Positions 55,883 to 64,000 of a stretch of 64,000 nucleotides of DNA are shown here, piece after piece. Each line of letters begins with the position of its first letter. Positions within the stretch are counted from its first letter, which is position 1. Source of the DNA: Podospora pseudoanserina (Eukaryota > Ascomycota > Sordariomycetes > Sordariales > Podosporaceae); contig NC_085921.1 of NCBI RefSeq assembly GCF_035222485.1, positions 4,960,001 through 5,024,000 of the forward strand, read 5' to 3'. The notes under the pieces are model-generated. The model saw only the letters and a list, made by a program, of their open reading frames with translations. It did not search any database and was not told where the DNA came from. The position numbers were made by a program, and so were the translations under genes.

Positions 55883-57349
55883 ATGTCTGCCACTCTTGAT
55901 GAGGGCGCCCAGCCCGTAACAATCCCAGACAGCCAAAAAGTCGAAAAGAAGCACAAAAGGTCCAAGTCGGAAAAGAAACGCTCGAGAGACGAGGACGACG
56001 CCGCCGTTGTGGAAGAAACCCCCCGCAAATCCAAAAAGACCAAAAATGGAGATCTCGAGTTGCCCGTGAGGATAGGGTCGCAAGCTGCGGCGGATGAACC
56101 CTCGAAAAAGAAGAAGAAGAAGAAGGATCAACTTGGAAATGGCGAGGCGCAAACTGACGAGGTAGTGGTCGACGAGGAAAAGTCGTCCCGCAAGAAGTCG
56201 AGCAAGTCCAAGAAGGAGCCCAAGGAAGAGCCTGAAGATGCCATGCAGATCGACACTCCAGAGAAGTCCAAATCGGAAAAGAAGCGCAAGGAGAAGAAAT
56301 CGAAAAAGGACAACCTAGAAACAGAAGCAAACGTTGACGGGCAGGAAAAGAAGAAGAAAAAGAGCAAGGACAAGACCGGGACTGAGACTGAGACACCGAC
56401 CCAGGCTTCACACGAGGTTGCCACCGAACTCCCAAGCAGCGACTCTGAATATCCATTCTTCACCCAAACCGTTTCCCTCTACGTGCCCTTCTACCCTATT
56501 GGCTTCGACAAGCCCCTCACCAACGTTGCTGCGCAGCATCTCGACCCCCTCTTGAATCACTACTCGCCACTTTTGCGCGGCGTCCTCCTCAGCTACTCTA
56601 ATCTCAACCTCTCCGAGCGCCCCGCCAAGGCGAGTATCACCAACCCACCCACCGACGAGACTCCCGCTTGGCTGCACTCAGTCGACGAGTATGCCGTAGG
56701 CTTCGGCTGGCTCACTTTTGACGCCCAGCTGTTCGTGCCATCGCGAGGCAAGTGGATGGAGGGTGTGGTGCAGCTCCAGAGCGAAGGCCACATTGGCGTG
56801 GTGTGCTGGAACAAGTTCAACGCAAGCATCGAAGCAAAGCGTCTCCCGCAAGGCTGGAAATGGGTTGACATCTCCAAGGACGATCCGTTTGCCAGGTCGA
56901 ACAGCAGCCAACCAGAGACGGACGAGAATGGCGAGGAGAAAGAAGGTCAACAGCAAGAGGAGGAGGATATCCTAGATGGGGAGGAGCTGCAGGTGGTTGA
57001 GCAGATGCACACAACAGGTTACTGGGTCAATGAGAAGGGCCGCAAAGTCGGAGGCAAGCTCCGCTTCCGCATCATGAACTTTGACGTCGGCCAGGCGGGA
57101 GACTATGGGTATCTCAGCATTGAGGGCACATGTCTGGAACTGGACGAGGAGCGCGCTTTGGCAAAGGAGGAGCGCGAGTACGAGAAGAGGCGGCGGAACA
57201 ATCAAAACCCGAGCGGGCTCCTCAAGCCGCTATCAAGGCGGGTGCCCGAGTTCAGCATGACCAAGTTTGGCAAGGACGACGAGGAGGAAGATGGCACCAA
57301 AAAGACTGTCTTGTACAAGGCCAGTCGCCCAGGAACGCCCGATGATTAG
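55883..57349 (+). CDS. RNA polymerase I subunit Rpa43-like protein
   Basis: One exon, 488 residues. The N-terminal 190 residues are Lys/Glu/Ser-rich with repeated KSEKKR and KKKKKK runs, a nucleolar-type basic tail. The folded part starts FFTQTVSLYVPFYPIGFDKP, followed by AAQHLDPLLNHYSPLLRGVL (SHS2/RNP-like domain) and an OB-like part: GWLTFDAQLFVPSRGKWMEG, VVCWNKFNASIEAKRLPQGW and GYWVNEKGRKVGGKLRFRIM. This is the Rpa43 pattern, partner of Rpa14 in the Pol I stalk that binds Rrn3. Yeast Rpa43 has 326 residues, so the basic tail is an extension. The open frame continues 75 nt upstream without an earlier ATG. Confidence 0.88.
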   Translation: MSATLDEGAQPVTIPDSQKVEKKHKRSKSEKKRSRDEDDAAVVEETPRKSKKTKNGDLELPVRIGSQAAADEPSKKKKKKKDQLGNGEAQTDEVVVDEEKSSRKKSSKSKKEPKEEPEDAMQIDTPEKSKSEKKRKEKKSKKDNLETEANVDGQEKKKKKSKDKTGTETETPTQASHEVATELPSSDSEYPFFTQTVSLYVPFYPIGFDKPLTNVAAQHLDPLLNHYSPLLRGVLLSYSNLNLSERPAKASITNPPTDETPAWLHSVDEYAVGFGWLTFDAQLFVPSRGKWMEGVVQLQSEGHIGVVCWNKFNASIEAKRLPQGWKWVDISKDDPFARSNSSQPETDENGEEKEGQQQEEEDILDGEELQVVEQMHTTGYWVNEKGRKVGGKLRFRIMNFDVGQAGDYGYLSIEGTCLELDEERALAKEEREYEKRRRNNQNPSGLLKPLSRRVPEFSMTKFGKDDEEEDGTKKTVLYKASRPGTPDD

Positions 57350-58490
57350 GTATGGTCTGGCCTGACAATATCGGGTTCGGTGCAGTTGACTTCTTCGCCA
57401 TTATCTGCCCGCAGCTCGAGGTCAGCTAGGAGTCCAGGATTCTGCTGAGGCATGCATGTTCAACATGTCATCTAGAGTTTATGTTTGAGTTGTGTTGGCG
57501 CTGGAAGATACAGGGTTTGCATGGCAGGGCTCTCAAAACGGGTGTCGCGTATAGTAATATTTTTGTGGTTATTCAGCTTTTGAAACTTTTGATATTTGAG
57601 TCCGGCTGCGTGACGCGTGGCCGAGGTATTGGCACAACCAGCATGCTCTCGGTCATTACTGTTTGGAATGGGCACACAACCATTGAGTGGCGGTGGCAGA
57701 GAGGCTGTCTACAGTTCCCCTTTATCCGGCCATCCGGATGCAATACATATCAAGACTTTATCCACATACCTCCTGCAGAACTACTCCATCGGTTGTTTAC
57801 ACCCCACGGCTCGGGCTTGATGGAAACGGCTTAAAATAGCGACGGCTTGAGATTGCTGGGTTGTGCTGTTTCCCTATAGTTGTTCGTGTGTGAAGATGCC
57901 CCGGATCTTGGGCCTAGTGTCCTGGCATTAGGTGCTTGTTTGGTTGTGTAGATATGCTGGTAAACTGACCCTGCACCAGCTGGGCTGAGGTCACCCAGTA
58001 TGACAACAGGCAGTGATTCACTGGACAGTTGGAATAACTAATAACTGTAGCATTCAATGTAAGGTATTGTGAATTGAGAATTCGGTGACCGGGGTAAACC
58101 GGTGACATCAGTTGATGAGAGGGCACTGGGTGGGCTTCATGGTTTCTGGACTCTGGTTACCTTATCAGGTTGCCTTTACCTTTTTCATGTCCCAGGCGGA
58201 GGGGTCCGGCACATCTGTCGGTGAATACATTGCAGAACAATTGGCTTTTTTCCCGACTAACAATAGCACAAAACGCCCCATGCTGCCAGACCTCGCTTAC
58301 GGCCCACCCTCACAGGGTAATATGGGAGAGATAGCAAAACCTGGGTCCTGGATATTGGGTATGATCTCGGCGGTCATTGGGGAGAGCCCGGGATATGTAG
58401 ATGAGAAGTAGGTAAGTATATAGCTGAAGCATGTAATCCAGGATTCCGTCAGAGTTGTCTCCTCAGGATTCTACTATCACGCAAACCAAC
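57350..58490. other. Intergenic region of 1.1 kb
   Basis: 3' region of the Rpa43 gene and promoter of the CBM1 gene. Short open frames only. A TATATAG element lies at 58417-58423. Confidence 0.5.
58417..58423 (+). promoter_or_regulatory. TATA-type element of the CBM1 protein gene
   Basis: TATATAG, 74 nt upstream of the start codon on the coding strand. Confidence 0.4.
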
Positions 58491-58987
58491 ATGCATACAT
58501 CGTTCCTTCTCTCATTTCTTGCCCTCTCAGGGGCAACGGTGGCGCAACGAGGCCGGCCAACGACATTCTTCACAGCTCCCTCTCCTTCAAGTACTCCGCG
58601 TCCGGGTGCAACACAGTCCTTGTATGGACAGTGCGGCGGACAAAACTGGACTGGTCCAAGAATCTGTCCATCGGGGGCTTACTGCAAGAACGATGGAAAG
58701 TAAGTGCATGAGAAAGAATTCACCTAAACAGAACGGAGGATACTGACAGCTACTACAGCATGTGGTACGAGCAGTGTGTGGCCATTGAAACCTCTACCAG
58801 GCCTTCAGGCAACCCTGCGGTCACTACTAAAACTATAACGACGGTGATCACCATTGGTGGTCCTACCCCAACGGTTGTGTCGACTCGGGTCACATACTTG
58901 ACTCCAAGACCGTCGTCTACTACGCCTTCGGTGGTGACGATAACCTTGGTACCGGATGATCCATGTGATCACGAGATTTGGTGCTGA
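58491..58987 (+). CDS. Small secreted protein with a fungal cellulose-binding module (CBM1)
   Basis: Exons 58491-58699 and 58759-58987; 145 residues. Signal peptide MHTSFLLSFLALSGATVAQ, a Pro/Ser-rich linker, then a CBM1 of about 35 residues: LYGQCGGQNWTGPRICPSGA, YCKNDGN-MWYEQCV. The four Cys pairs and the cellulose-facing aromatic residues (Tyr, Trp, Tyr) are present; the intron splits the Asn before MWYEQC. The remaining 70 residues are Thr/Pro-rich with VTTKTITTVITIGG and end DDPCDHEIWC. There is no catalytic domain, so this is a stand-alone binding protein, as seen among plant-polymer-degrading and plant-interacting fungi. Confidence 0.9.
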
Positions 58988-59292
58988 TAGGGGCTTAATG
59001 GAGGAAAGGGGGTCCTGTTTCTTGGGTATCTTGAAGTTGATATTGACATTCTGAAATGATACCAGAAGAATATCACACTTGTTACTAACATTGTTTTGTT
59101 TGTTTCCATGGATGGTAAAATGGGACAAAAGTGAATGTCTGCAGGCGCGGTTGATGTATTGTGTCTACCCCCTGCTACATGACCTACCCCAATACAATCC
59201 CACATGTGCCCTAAAGTAACCAAGACGAAATCCCCAGTGAAAACCAAGCCAAAGTTGAGAAACGCCAGATATGAAGACCCATACATGATCAC
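58988..59292. other. Short intergenic region between convergent genes
   Basis: 305 nt of AT-leaning 3' sequence shared by the CBM1 gene and the unknown gene on the other strand. Nothing else seen. Confidence 0.5.
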
Positions 59293-60087
59293 CTATTCAG
59301 CAGGATCCACCATATCCAGCCTTGTAAAGAAGGTCTCAACCCTGCCCTCGGGGATATACGCCTTGTACTCCCTCATCCACCAGTCAGCTACACTCCCCCT
59401 CCTCGCCTTCTCCCCCAGCACAATCTTGTCCGAAGTCAACATCTTGACCTCCCCCACCGCCCTCTTCTCATCCACCTCCTCCACCATCCCCTCCAAGTCC
59501 TTGTCCTTCACCTCCCCAAACCCCAACAACTCCAACACCCAAGCGCCCTGCATCTCAGCCAGAAGTCCAACCGAGACAATCGCAATAAACCCGTCCACGC
59601 TCTCCGGGTGCCGTCTCGGAAACGCAAACTCCTCATCCGCAACGTCCGTCACCTTGTCCAGCGCCTCGGTCATGGCATCCCCCATGTTCTGCCTCCCCTG
59701 CTCGACCAACTCGACAACATTGTCCAGACACTCCTCGATCAGCTTGCGGTTCCACCTCCTCTCGCCGACGACATCTGTGATGGCGATCTGAAGGGAGTCG
59801 TCGTTGAACTCGGCTTTGTGCATCAAGTTTACGATCTTTTTGGCAATGGCCACGAGCTGCTCCTCGTCGTCGTCGGCAGATGAAGTGTAGGCCATCAAGG
59901 GGGCGGATCGGTACTGCCCTTCTGCATGGTTATTGCCGGGTGGGGAGTCGGAATAGAGGCCGAACTTTTCGTTGTCAATCTGACCGTGAGAGTCGAGGGA
60001 GTCGTAGAGGAGCTCGGTGTAGCCGGCCCGGTTGGCGCGGTTGCGGCGGAAGGAGAGGCAGGCGAGGATGGAGCGGAGGGTTGCCAT
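59293..60087 (-). CDS. Hypothetical protein, probably fungal-specific
   Basis: One exon, 264 residues. A short basic, Cys-containing start (MATLRSILACLSFRRNRANR) could be lipid-modified or a mitochondrial signal. It is followed by GYTELLYDSLDSHGQIDNEK, then an all-helical domain (EEQLVAIAKKIVNLMHKAEF, RKLIEECLDNVVELVEQGRQ), a hydrophobic helix pair (DGFIAIVSVGLLAEMQGAWV) and a basic end with KARRGSVADWWMREYKAYIP. Balanced composition, good codon pattern and the absence of stops support a true gene. I do not recognise a named family and claim no function. Confidence 0.8.
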   Translation of the reverse strand: MATLRSILACLSFRRNRANRAGYTELLYDSLDSHGQIDNEKFGLYSDSPPGNNHAEGQYRSAPLMAYTSSADDDEEQLVAIAKKIVNLMHKAEFNDDSLQIAITDVVGERRWNRKLIEECLDNVVELVEQGRQNMGDAMTEALDKVTDVADEEFAFPRRHPESVDGFIAIVSVGLLAEMQGAWVLELLGFGEVKDKDLEGMVEEVDEKRAVGEVKMLTSDKIVLGEKARRGSVADWWMREYKAYIPEGRVETFFTRLDMVDPAE

Positions 60088-61399
60088 TGTGTTGTCGTTG
60101 TGTGTAAGTGACTTGCCAAAGTGTCAAACAAGCAACCAAGCAAGCAACAAAGCCCGAGAAGCTATAAGAGAAAGCAAAGAAAGCAGAAAAGCGCTATTTG
60201 TCTAGCAAAGCCGAAGGAGACTGGTGGCTGCCGTGGGTGAGGAGAGAAAGAGAAAAGGCAAGACACAAAAAGTGTCAGCCAGCCATGTTATTTATGATCA
60301 CACATGCCCCCGTCTTCTCTCGATGCAGACACACAAAGGCTTCTTTCCTGTATGGCCGCTTGGCAGACAGGAGACTAAGGTAGGCAGATGTCAACGTCCC
60401 TCGGTGGCGGACCCGGAGGGCTGTGCCACATCCGGGGTTCGAGGCCAGGGAGACCGGCCCGGCCCCACACGTGAGTTGGATGCCGGCATCCGGGATTGTC
60501 GTCCGGAGGTTGCCAGTGAACAGCAATCGACTTGCAATCTTCACGACAAGCAAGCAATTACGTTGTCGGTGTTTGTTTCGAGATGGGCACATTCCTTTTT
60601 TGCAAGTTTGACAATTGAAATTGTGCAGAAAAATCGAGGTTTTGGAGGAGGGAACAGGCTGTGCTCAGGGCGGCCAGCGATAGGCCACTGCCGTGATTGC
60701 CCCATGTGTAACGGTCGTCCTACGCATTGTGAAGTTGTGAGCATATATGTATCAAGGCATTGTGATCGGATGGTCATTGGCTTGCAAAACGTGGCAAAAT
60801 AGGCCAGGGGAATTGGCGAGCAGTGGCTAACGTTCCACCACTTGCTGCTCATTGCTGATCTCGTATCGATGGATTGTATGCTCTCCAGTGGTGCATGGCC
60901 CCGGGCTGGCTGCAAGGCAAACGGCCAGGAAAACTGGGGGCATATTGGCCAAGTCGGACATCCGAGACTCGACAAGAAACTGGGTGCCTCGACATGACAA
61001 ACACAACTCACGGGAATCAGTGGACGGAATCTGTATGCATTACATCTCTTGTTGAGAGGGCCGACTCTCAATCCGTGATATCACCACGCGGCCGCAAGCA
61101 TGTTGCTATTGGGAACCACGCGCTCCTCCTTTGTCCATCACACAGTTTTTGTCTCTTCTGGACTTTTGGCTCGACCAACGTCCTCCTGTATTGGATGCTA
61201 TGGTTCTGCCCGAAATCAATGAACCCCAACCATCACGCCTTCATGAATTTCCCGTTTTGTATGGCCCGGCGATCCCATGAGTTGGCCGATAGTATCCACC
61301 AGCCTGCCAGAGTAGAGTAATGCACAGAACCAAAGCCGTCGTCCATGCCTGAAAAAGACCCGGTGTGAAAGACGATGCCGAAATAGAAACGCTCGCCGC
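60088..61399. other. Intergenic region of 1.3 kb
   Basis: Left part is A-rich on the plus strand, the leader of the unknown gene. The remainder shows GC-rich blocks near 60400-60500 and no protein-like frame or RNA gene that I can identify. The right end is the 3' region of eS24. Confidence 0.45.
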
Positions 61400-62073
61400 T
61401 TATTTCTCCTTCTTGGGCTTGGGGCCCTTGACCTTCGCAGTACCGCGGAGGGTCTTCTGGCGGTTCTTGCGCTGCTTGCCTATTGGTGAGGAAGAGAAAA
61501 TGTCAGCCGGTACCACTCCCAAAATGAAATTCTCATGTCCACCACCGCGGGAAACATACGCTGCTGTCTGGAAGCACGCTCAATCTTGGTGGCAAGGCCA
61601 ACACGGACGAGTCTGTAGCGGGGCTCGAACTTCTTCATGGCCTCGGGGGAATCATAGATGAGGGCAAAGCCGGTGGTCTTGCCACCACCGAACTGGGTGC
61701 GGAGACCGAAGACGGAAACTTGATCCTTCTGGGCCTTGTAGAGGGCAGCGAGCTTCTCGCGGAGGTCCTCCTTGGAGATGTTGGCGCGACCGGGGTGGAG
61801 GATGTCCCTGAACAGCAGAGTCAGCGACAATTTCCCATCAAACAGCCCAACATTCTCAAATCGCCCGCGATTTTGCCATGTTCCAATCGAGTATTATGTT
61901 TCTGGATTGATGTTCTCGTCCACTGTGGGCGACTTGGCAATCGGGGGCGATTCGCGAAGAGGGCATTCGGAGATGGATGGCAGCACTCACACGACCATCT
62001 GCTTGCGGCCGAGCAGAGGGTTGCGGATGAACTTCCGCGTGCGCAGGGTTACGGGGGCATCAGAGTCGGCCAT
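61400..62073 (-). CDS. RPS24: Small-subunit ribosomal protein eS24
   Basis: Exons 62073-61991, 61807-61560, 61479-61400; 136 residues, close to yeast Rps24 (135). Starts [20 protein letters not shown], with [15 protein letters not shown] across intron 1, then [60 protein letters not shown] and a Lys-rich tail ([20 protein letters not shown]). A core 40S component near the decoding-side foot region. Intron 1 is 183 nt, longer than others here, as often in ribosomal protein genes. The final exon begins within the Arg of QQR-KQRK. Confidence 0.96.
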
Positions 62074-62422
62074 GGTGATGTCGTCGGTCGTTGGTTGTCG
62101 TACCTCGATCGATCTCAGGTTCCGGCAGGAGGAGGGCGAGTTTCTGCTGGTGTTTTTTGCAGGCCAGGACGCACTGGGTAGCGGGTGGATCTCGCAAAAT
62201 TCCGGCAGCGAATCGCTAATTTGGGTGTGAGCCCTAATTTGTGTGTGGCCTGAATTCCGAGGCAATCAGTCAGCAGCGGGCGGGGCAGCTTGGTGGAAAT
62301 GCACGGACCAATGTGCGGCAGCCTTGTCCAGCTCCCCACTTGTCGACAACTGCCCCACACCTTCTGAGAAGACATTCAAAACAACAACACAGCACCACAA
62401 TCTCAAAGTGACTTTTTTGTTC
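62074..62422. promoter_or_regulatory. Short promoter region of eS24
   Basis: Only 349 nt separate the eS24 start codon from the stop codon of the next minus-strand gene. It must hold the whole eS24 core promoter and contains the tandem CTAATTTG element. Confidence 0.55.
62216..62250. promoter_or_regulatory. Tandem CTAATTTGnGTGTG element upstream of eS24
   Basis: Two adjoining near-copies, CTAATTTGGGTGTGAGCC at 62216-62233 and CTAATTTGTGTGTGGCC at 62234-62250, about 145-175 nt upstream of the start codon. The second is preceded by CCCTAA, a telomere-like core seen in ribosomal protein promoters of several ascomycetes. Confidence 0.4.
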
Positions 62423-63488
62423 TCATGCAACCGTCAATTGGCAAATGTGTATAGGGGTGGCGTCATTATAAAATGGCCCTCTCTGTTCCGGCCTAGGCAG
62501 CACTGGAAACAGTTCATAATGGACATGGAACCCGCGCTTCTGACAGGCCTCCAAGAAGCTCTCGAATGTCGCTCTGTTCCGCTCTGTTGCCGCAATCAGA
62601 ATGACCGCGCCAGGCGATATAGCAACGAGGTTCTGCAGCGTTGCCACCAGCGCGGGAATTACACTCGCGTCGTACGTGATGTCAGCTCCCAGCACGACGT
62701 CAACCTCTCTTCCACCGTTCCATTCCTCCTCTTCGGTGCCCAGCAAAGCATGGCCCCATCTGAGCTCAGAGACAGACACCCTGTCTGTGCCCTGAAGACC
62801 GTTGATGAAAAGGTTGTCTGGGAGGTTATTCACCACATCTTCAGAACCGTCCGAGGCAATGACATGTTCTGCGCCGAGATATTTGGCACACAAGATGGCA
62901 ACGTATCCTGTTCCAGTTCCGAGCTCTAGCAGACGCTTCCCCTTGACAAGTGTTGGGTTGGCGCAGAGATACTGGCCCATGTGCAATGCTGCCTCCCATG
63001 TTCGTAGGCCTGTTGTCCCCGAACCCGAGATAATGGAACGAGATTCCAGCAAGACCACAGCTGCATCACTGGGTTCCTGGAGCAGGGAAAGGTAGTATGC
63101 CACATGGCACTTTTGCTGGGCAGCCACCACCTCTGAAGGCAATGGAACAGATAACAACTCAGACATGGTGGTCATGAGATTATCTGATATTCCCTGTTCC
63201 TGTCAGTTCCTGGCGTCTCTGTCTCCTTTTCAGCAAGGTATGAGTTATCCTTACATGCTCCTCCCAGTCCACGATAGAGCGTTCGATTCTCGACGTCAAC
63301 TCCTTGAGCACTTTTAGCCCATAGCGGGGAGGAAGCGGGAATGCGACATCATGGCCAAACAGCTTCTTGTAGATTTCCTCTTGGACCGCATCGAAGCAAA
63401 GGACCTCACCGTCTGGATATTCTGGTGCGGCATCCAACTGCAGGCACTGCCAACAGAATCGGGTTACTTGTGGGTCTTGGCTGCTCAT
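62423..63488 (-). CDS. FAM86/EEF2KMT-like SAM-dependent lysine methyltransferase
   Basis: Exons 63488-63255 and 63193-62423; 334 residues. N-terminal FCWQCLQL and a helical part ahead of the core are typical of the FAM86 group. The core has GLRTWEAALHMGQYLCANPT, RLLELGTGTGYVAILCAKYL (SAM motif I), VIASDGSEDVV, DVVLGADITYDASVIPALVA (the DxxYD-type post-I motif of the METTL21/FAM86 class) and PGAVILIAATERN. The human and yeast members methylate elongation factor 2. Of three possible acceptor sites only the one at 63194 keeps the frame (EEH-GISDNLMTTM). In-frame ATGs exist upstream (for example 63543), so the N-terminus is uncertain. Confidence 0.87.
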
Positions 63489-63957
63489 GTTGAAGGGTGA
63501 GTACGGTCTTGTTCGAGTCCAGCTCGACATCTGTCGTGGTTTCATGTAAATGTTGGCCGCCTTGTCCAAAAGACCGGCAGAAAGGAAGGCGGTGAAGGGC
63601 CAAGGGTAGACTGCTGGGCACACAACTTTCCAGCCTCAGTGTCAGAAGGGTTCCCAGGTAGGTAATGAATCAATGCCATTTCTCCCTGATTTGAATCGCG
63701 CCTGATTTTTTTGTTCCATTATGGATTTTAAACACACCTGCAATCGGATTTCATCTTAAAAGGCCAAGTCTGTATCCAGCGAGCAGTTCAGCCAAAAGTG
63801 GGCCCTTGACGTAAGAGCTGCCAAGCCATTGAACAGTCGAGTGCGCGCCTGGCATCGCGTTTCCATCTCGGAACTGAAGACTTCAGTTGTTGGCCAGAAA
63901 AACACACAATCCCATCTCAACACCCTTTCGCCGCGCCCAGGGAAGACTGTCGCCAAG
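63489..63957. promoter_or_regulatory. Divergent promoter of the FAM86-like and cyclophilin genes
   Basis: 469 nt between start codons facing away from each other. No obvious TATA box. A longer minus-strand open frame reaches to 63623 but probably is leader. Confidence 0.45.
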
Positions 63958-64000
63958 ATGTCGGTCATTCTCGAGACAACGGCAGGTGACATTGTCATTG
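63958..64000 (+). CDS. Cyclophilin-type peptidyl-prolyl isomerase, N-terminus only
   Basis: Starts ATGTCGGTCATTCTCGAGAC and reads MSVILETTAGDIVI before the window ends. This is the first strand pair of cyclophilins; the MSVxLETxxGDIVI form is that of PPIL-type single-domain or PPIL4/Cyp6 nuclear cyclophilins rather than cyclophilin A. It catalyses cis-trans proline isomerisation. Only 14 codons are visible. Confidence 0.7.
   Translation, partial: MSVILETTAGDIVI

Overview
The window is nuclear DNA of a filamentous ascomycete, most likely a Sordariomycete close to the Sordariales. Reasons: many short introns (about 50 to 80 nt) with GT/GC...AG ends and CTAAC/CTGAC-like branch sites, compact genes at roughly 2 kb spacing on both strands, CAG/CAA glutamine runs, and fungus-specific families (APSES factor, PTH11/SAT4 rhodopsin-like protein, LaeA-like methyltransferase, CBM1 protein, TDT transporter). 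The order is inferred from general character, not from a search. I rebuilt 29 complete or nearly certain protein genes, one gene cut by the right edge, one broken host gene and two weak candidates. I found no rRNA, tRNA, CRISPR array or recognisable transposon.

Layout. 0-8 kb: MBF-type cell-cycle factor with MCB-like sites upstream, a TauD dioxygenase, a drug/metabolite-type transporter. 8-13 kb: gene-poor, with a weak membrane-protein remnant, an AT-rich stretch and a long pyrimidine-rich leader. 13-23.7 kb: Q-rich conserved protein, aldo-keto reductase, LURP-one/tubby-like protein, TDT transporter, short-chain Rossmann protein, a 2OG-Fe(II) oxygenase pseudogene. 24-35 kb: a more accessory stretch with a 936-residue FAD monooxygenase, a secreted Ser/Thr-rich protein, a kinase-like protein, a DUF7689-like protein fused to a PTPGKT repeat tail, and a LaeA-like methyltransferase. 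35-51 kb: FAT1-like acyl-CoA ligase, SAT4-type membrane protein, then housekeeping genes: ARF6-like GTPase, SAGA subunit Sgf29, phosphomannose isomerase, CDK8/Ssn3, ARP2. 51-64 kb: Asp/Glu racemase, sugar transporter, NmrA-like reductase, RNA polymerase I subunit Rpa43, small CBM1 protein, unknown conserved protein, ribosomal protein eS24, FAM86-like methyltransferase and the start of a cyclophilin.

Connections. Sgf29 and CDK8 both act in RNA polymerase II regulation (SAGA and Mediator), Rpa43 and eS24 in ribosome supply, ARF6 and ARP2 in membrane and actin dynamics, phosphomannose isomerase in wall glycan precursors. They are near each other but form no operon-like unit. Points most worth a second look: four ACGCG cores upstream of the MBF gene itself, three GC-AG introns, the DUF7689-like protein with a histone-H1-like repeat tail, the 34-glutamine run and Gly/His insert in CDK8, and a tandem element upstream of eS24. 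Exon limits were set by hand from splice consensus and reading phase; every spliced model given totals a whole number of codons.
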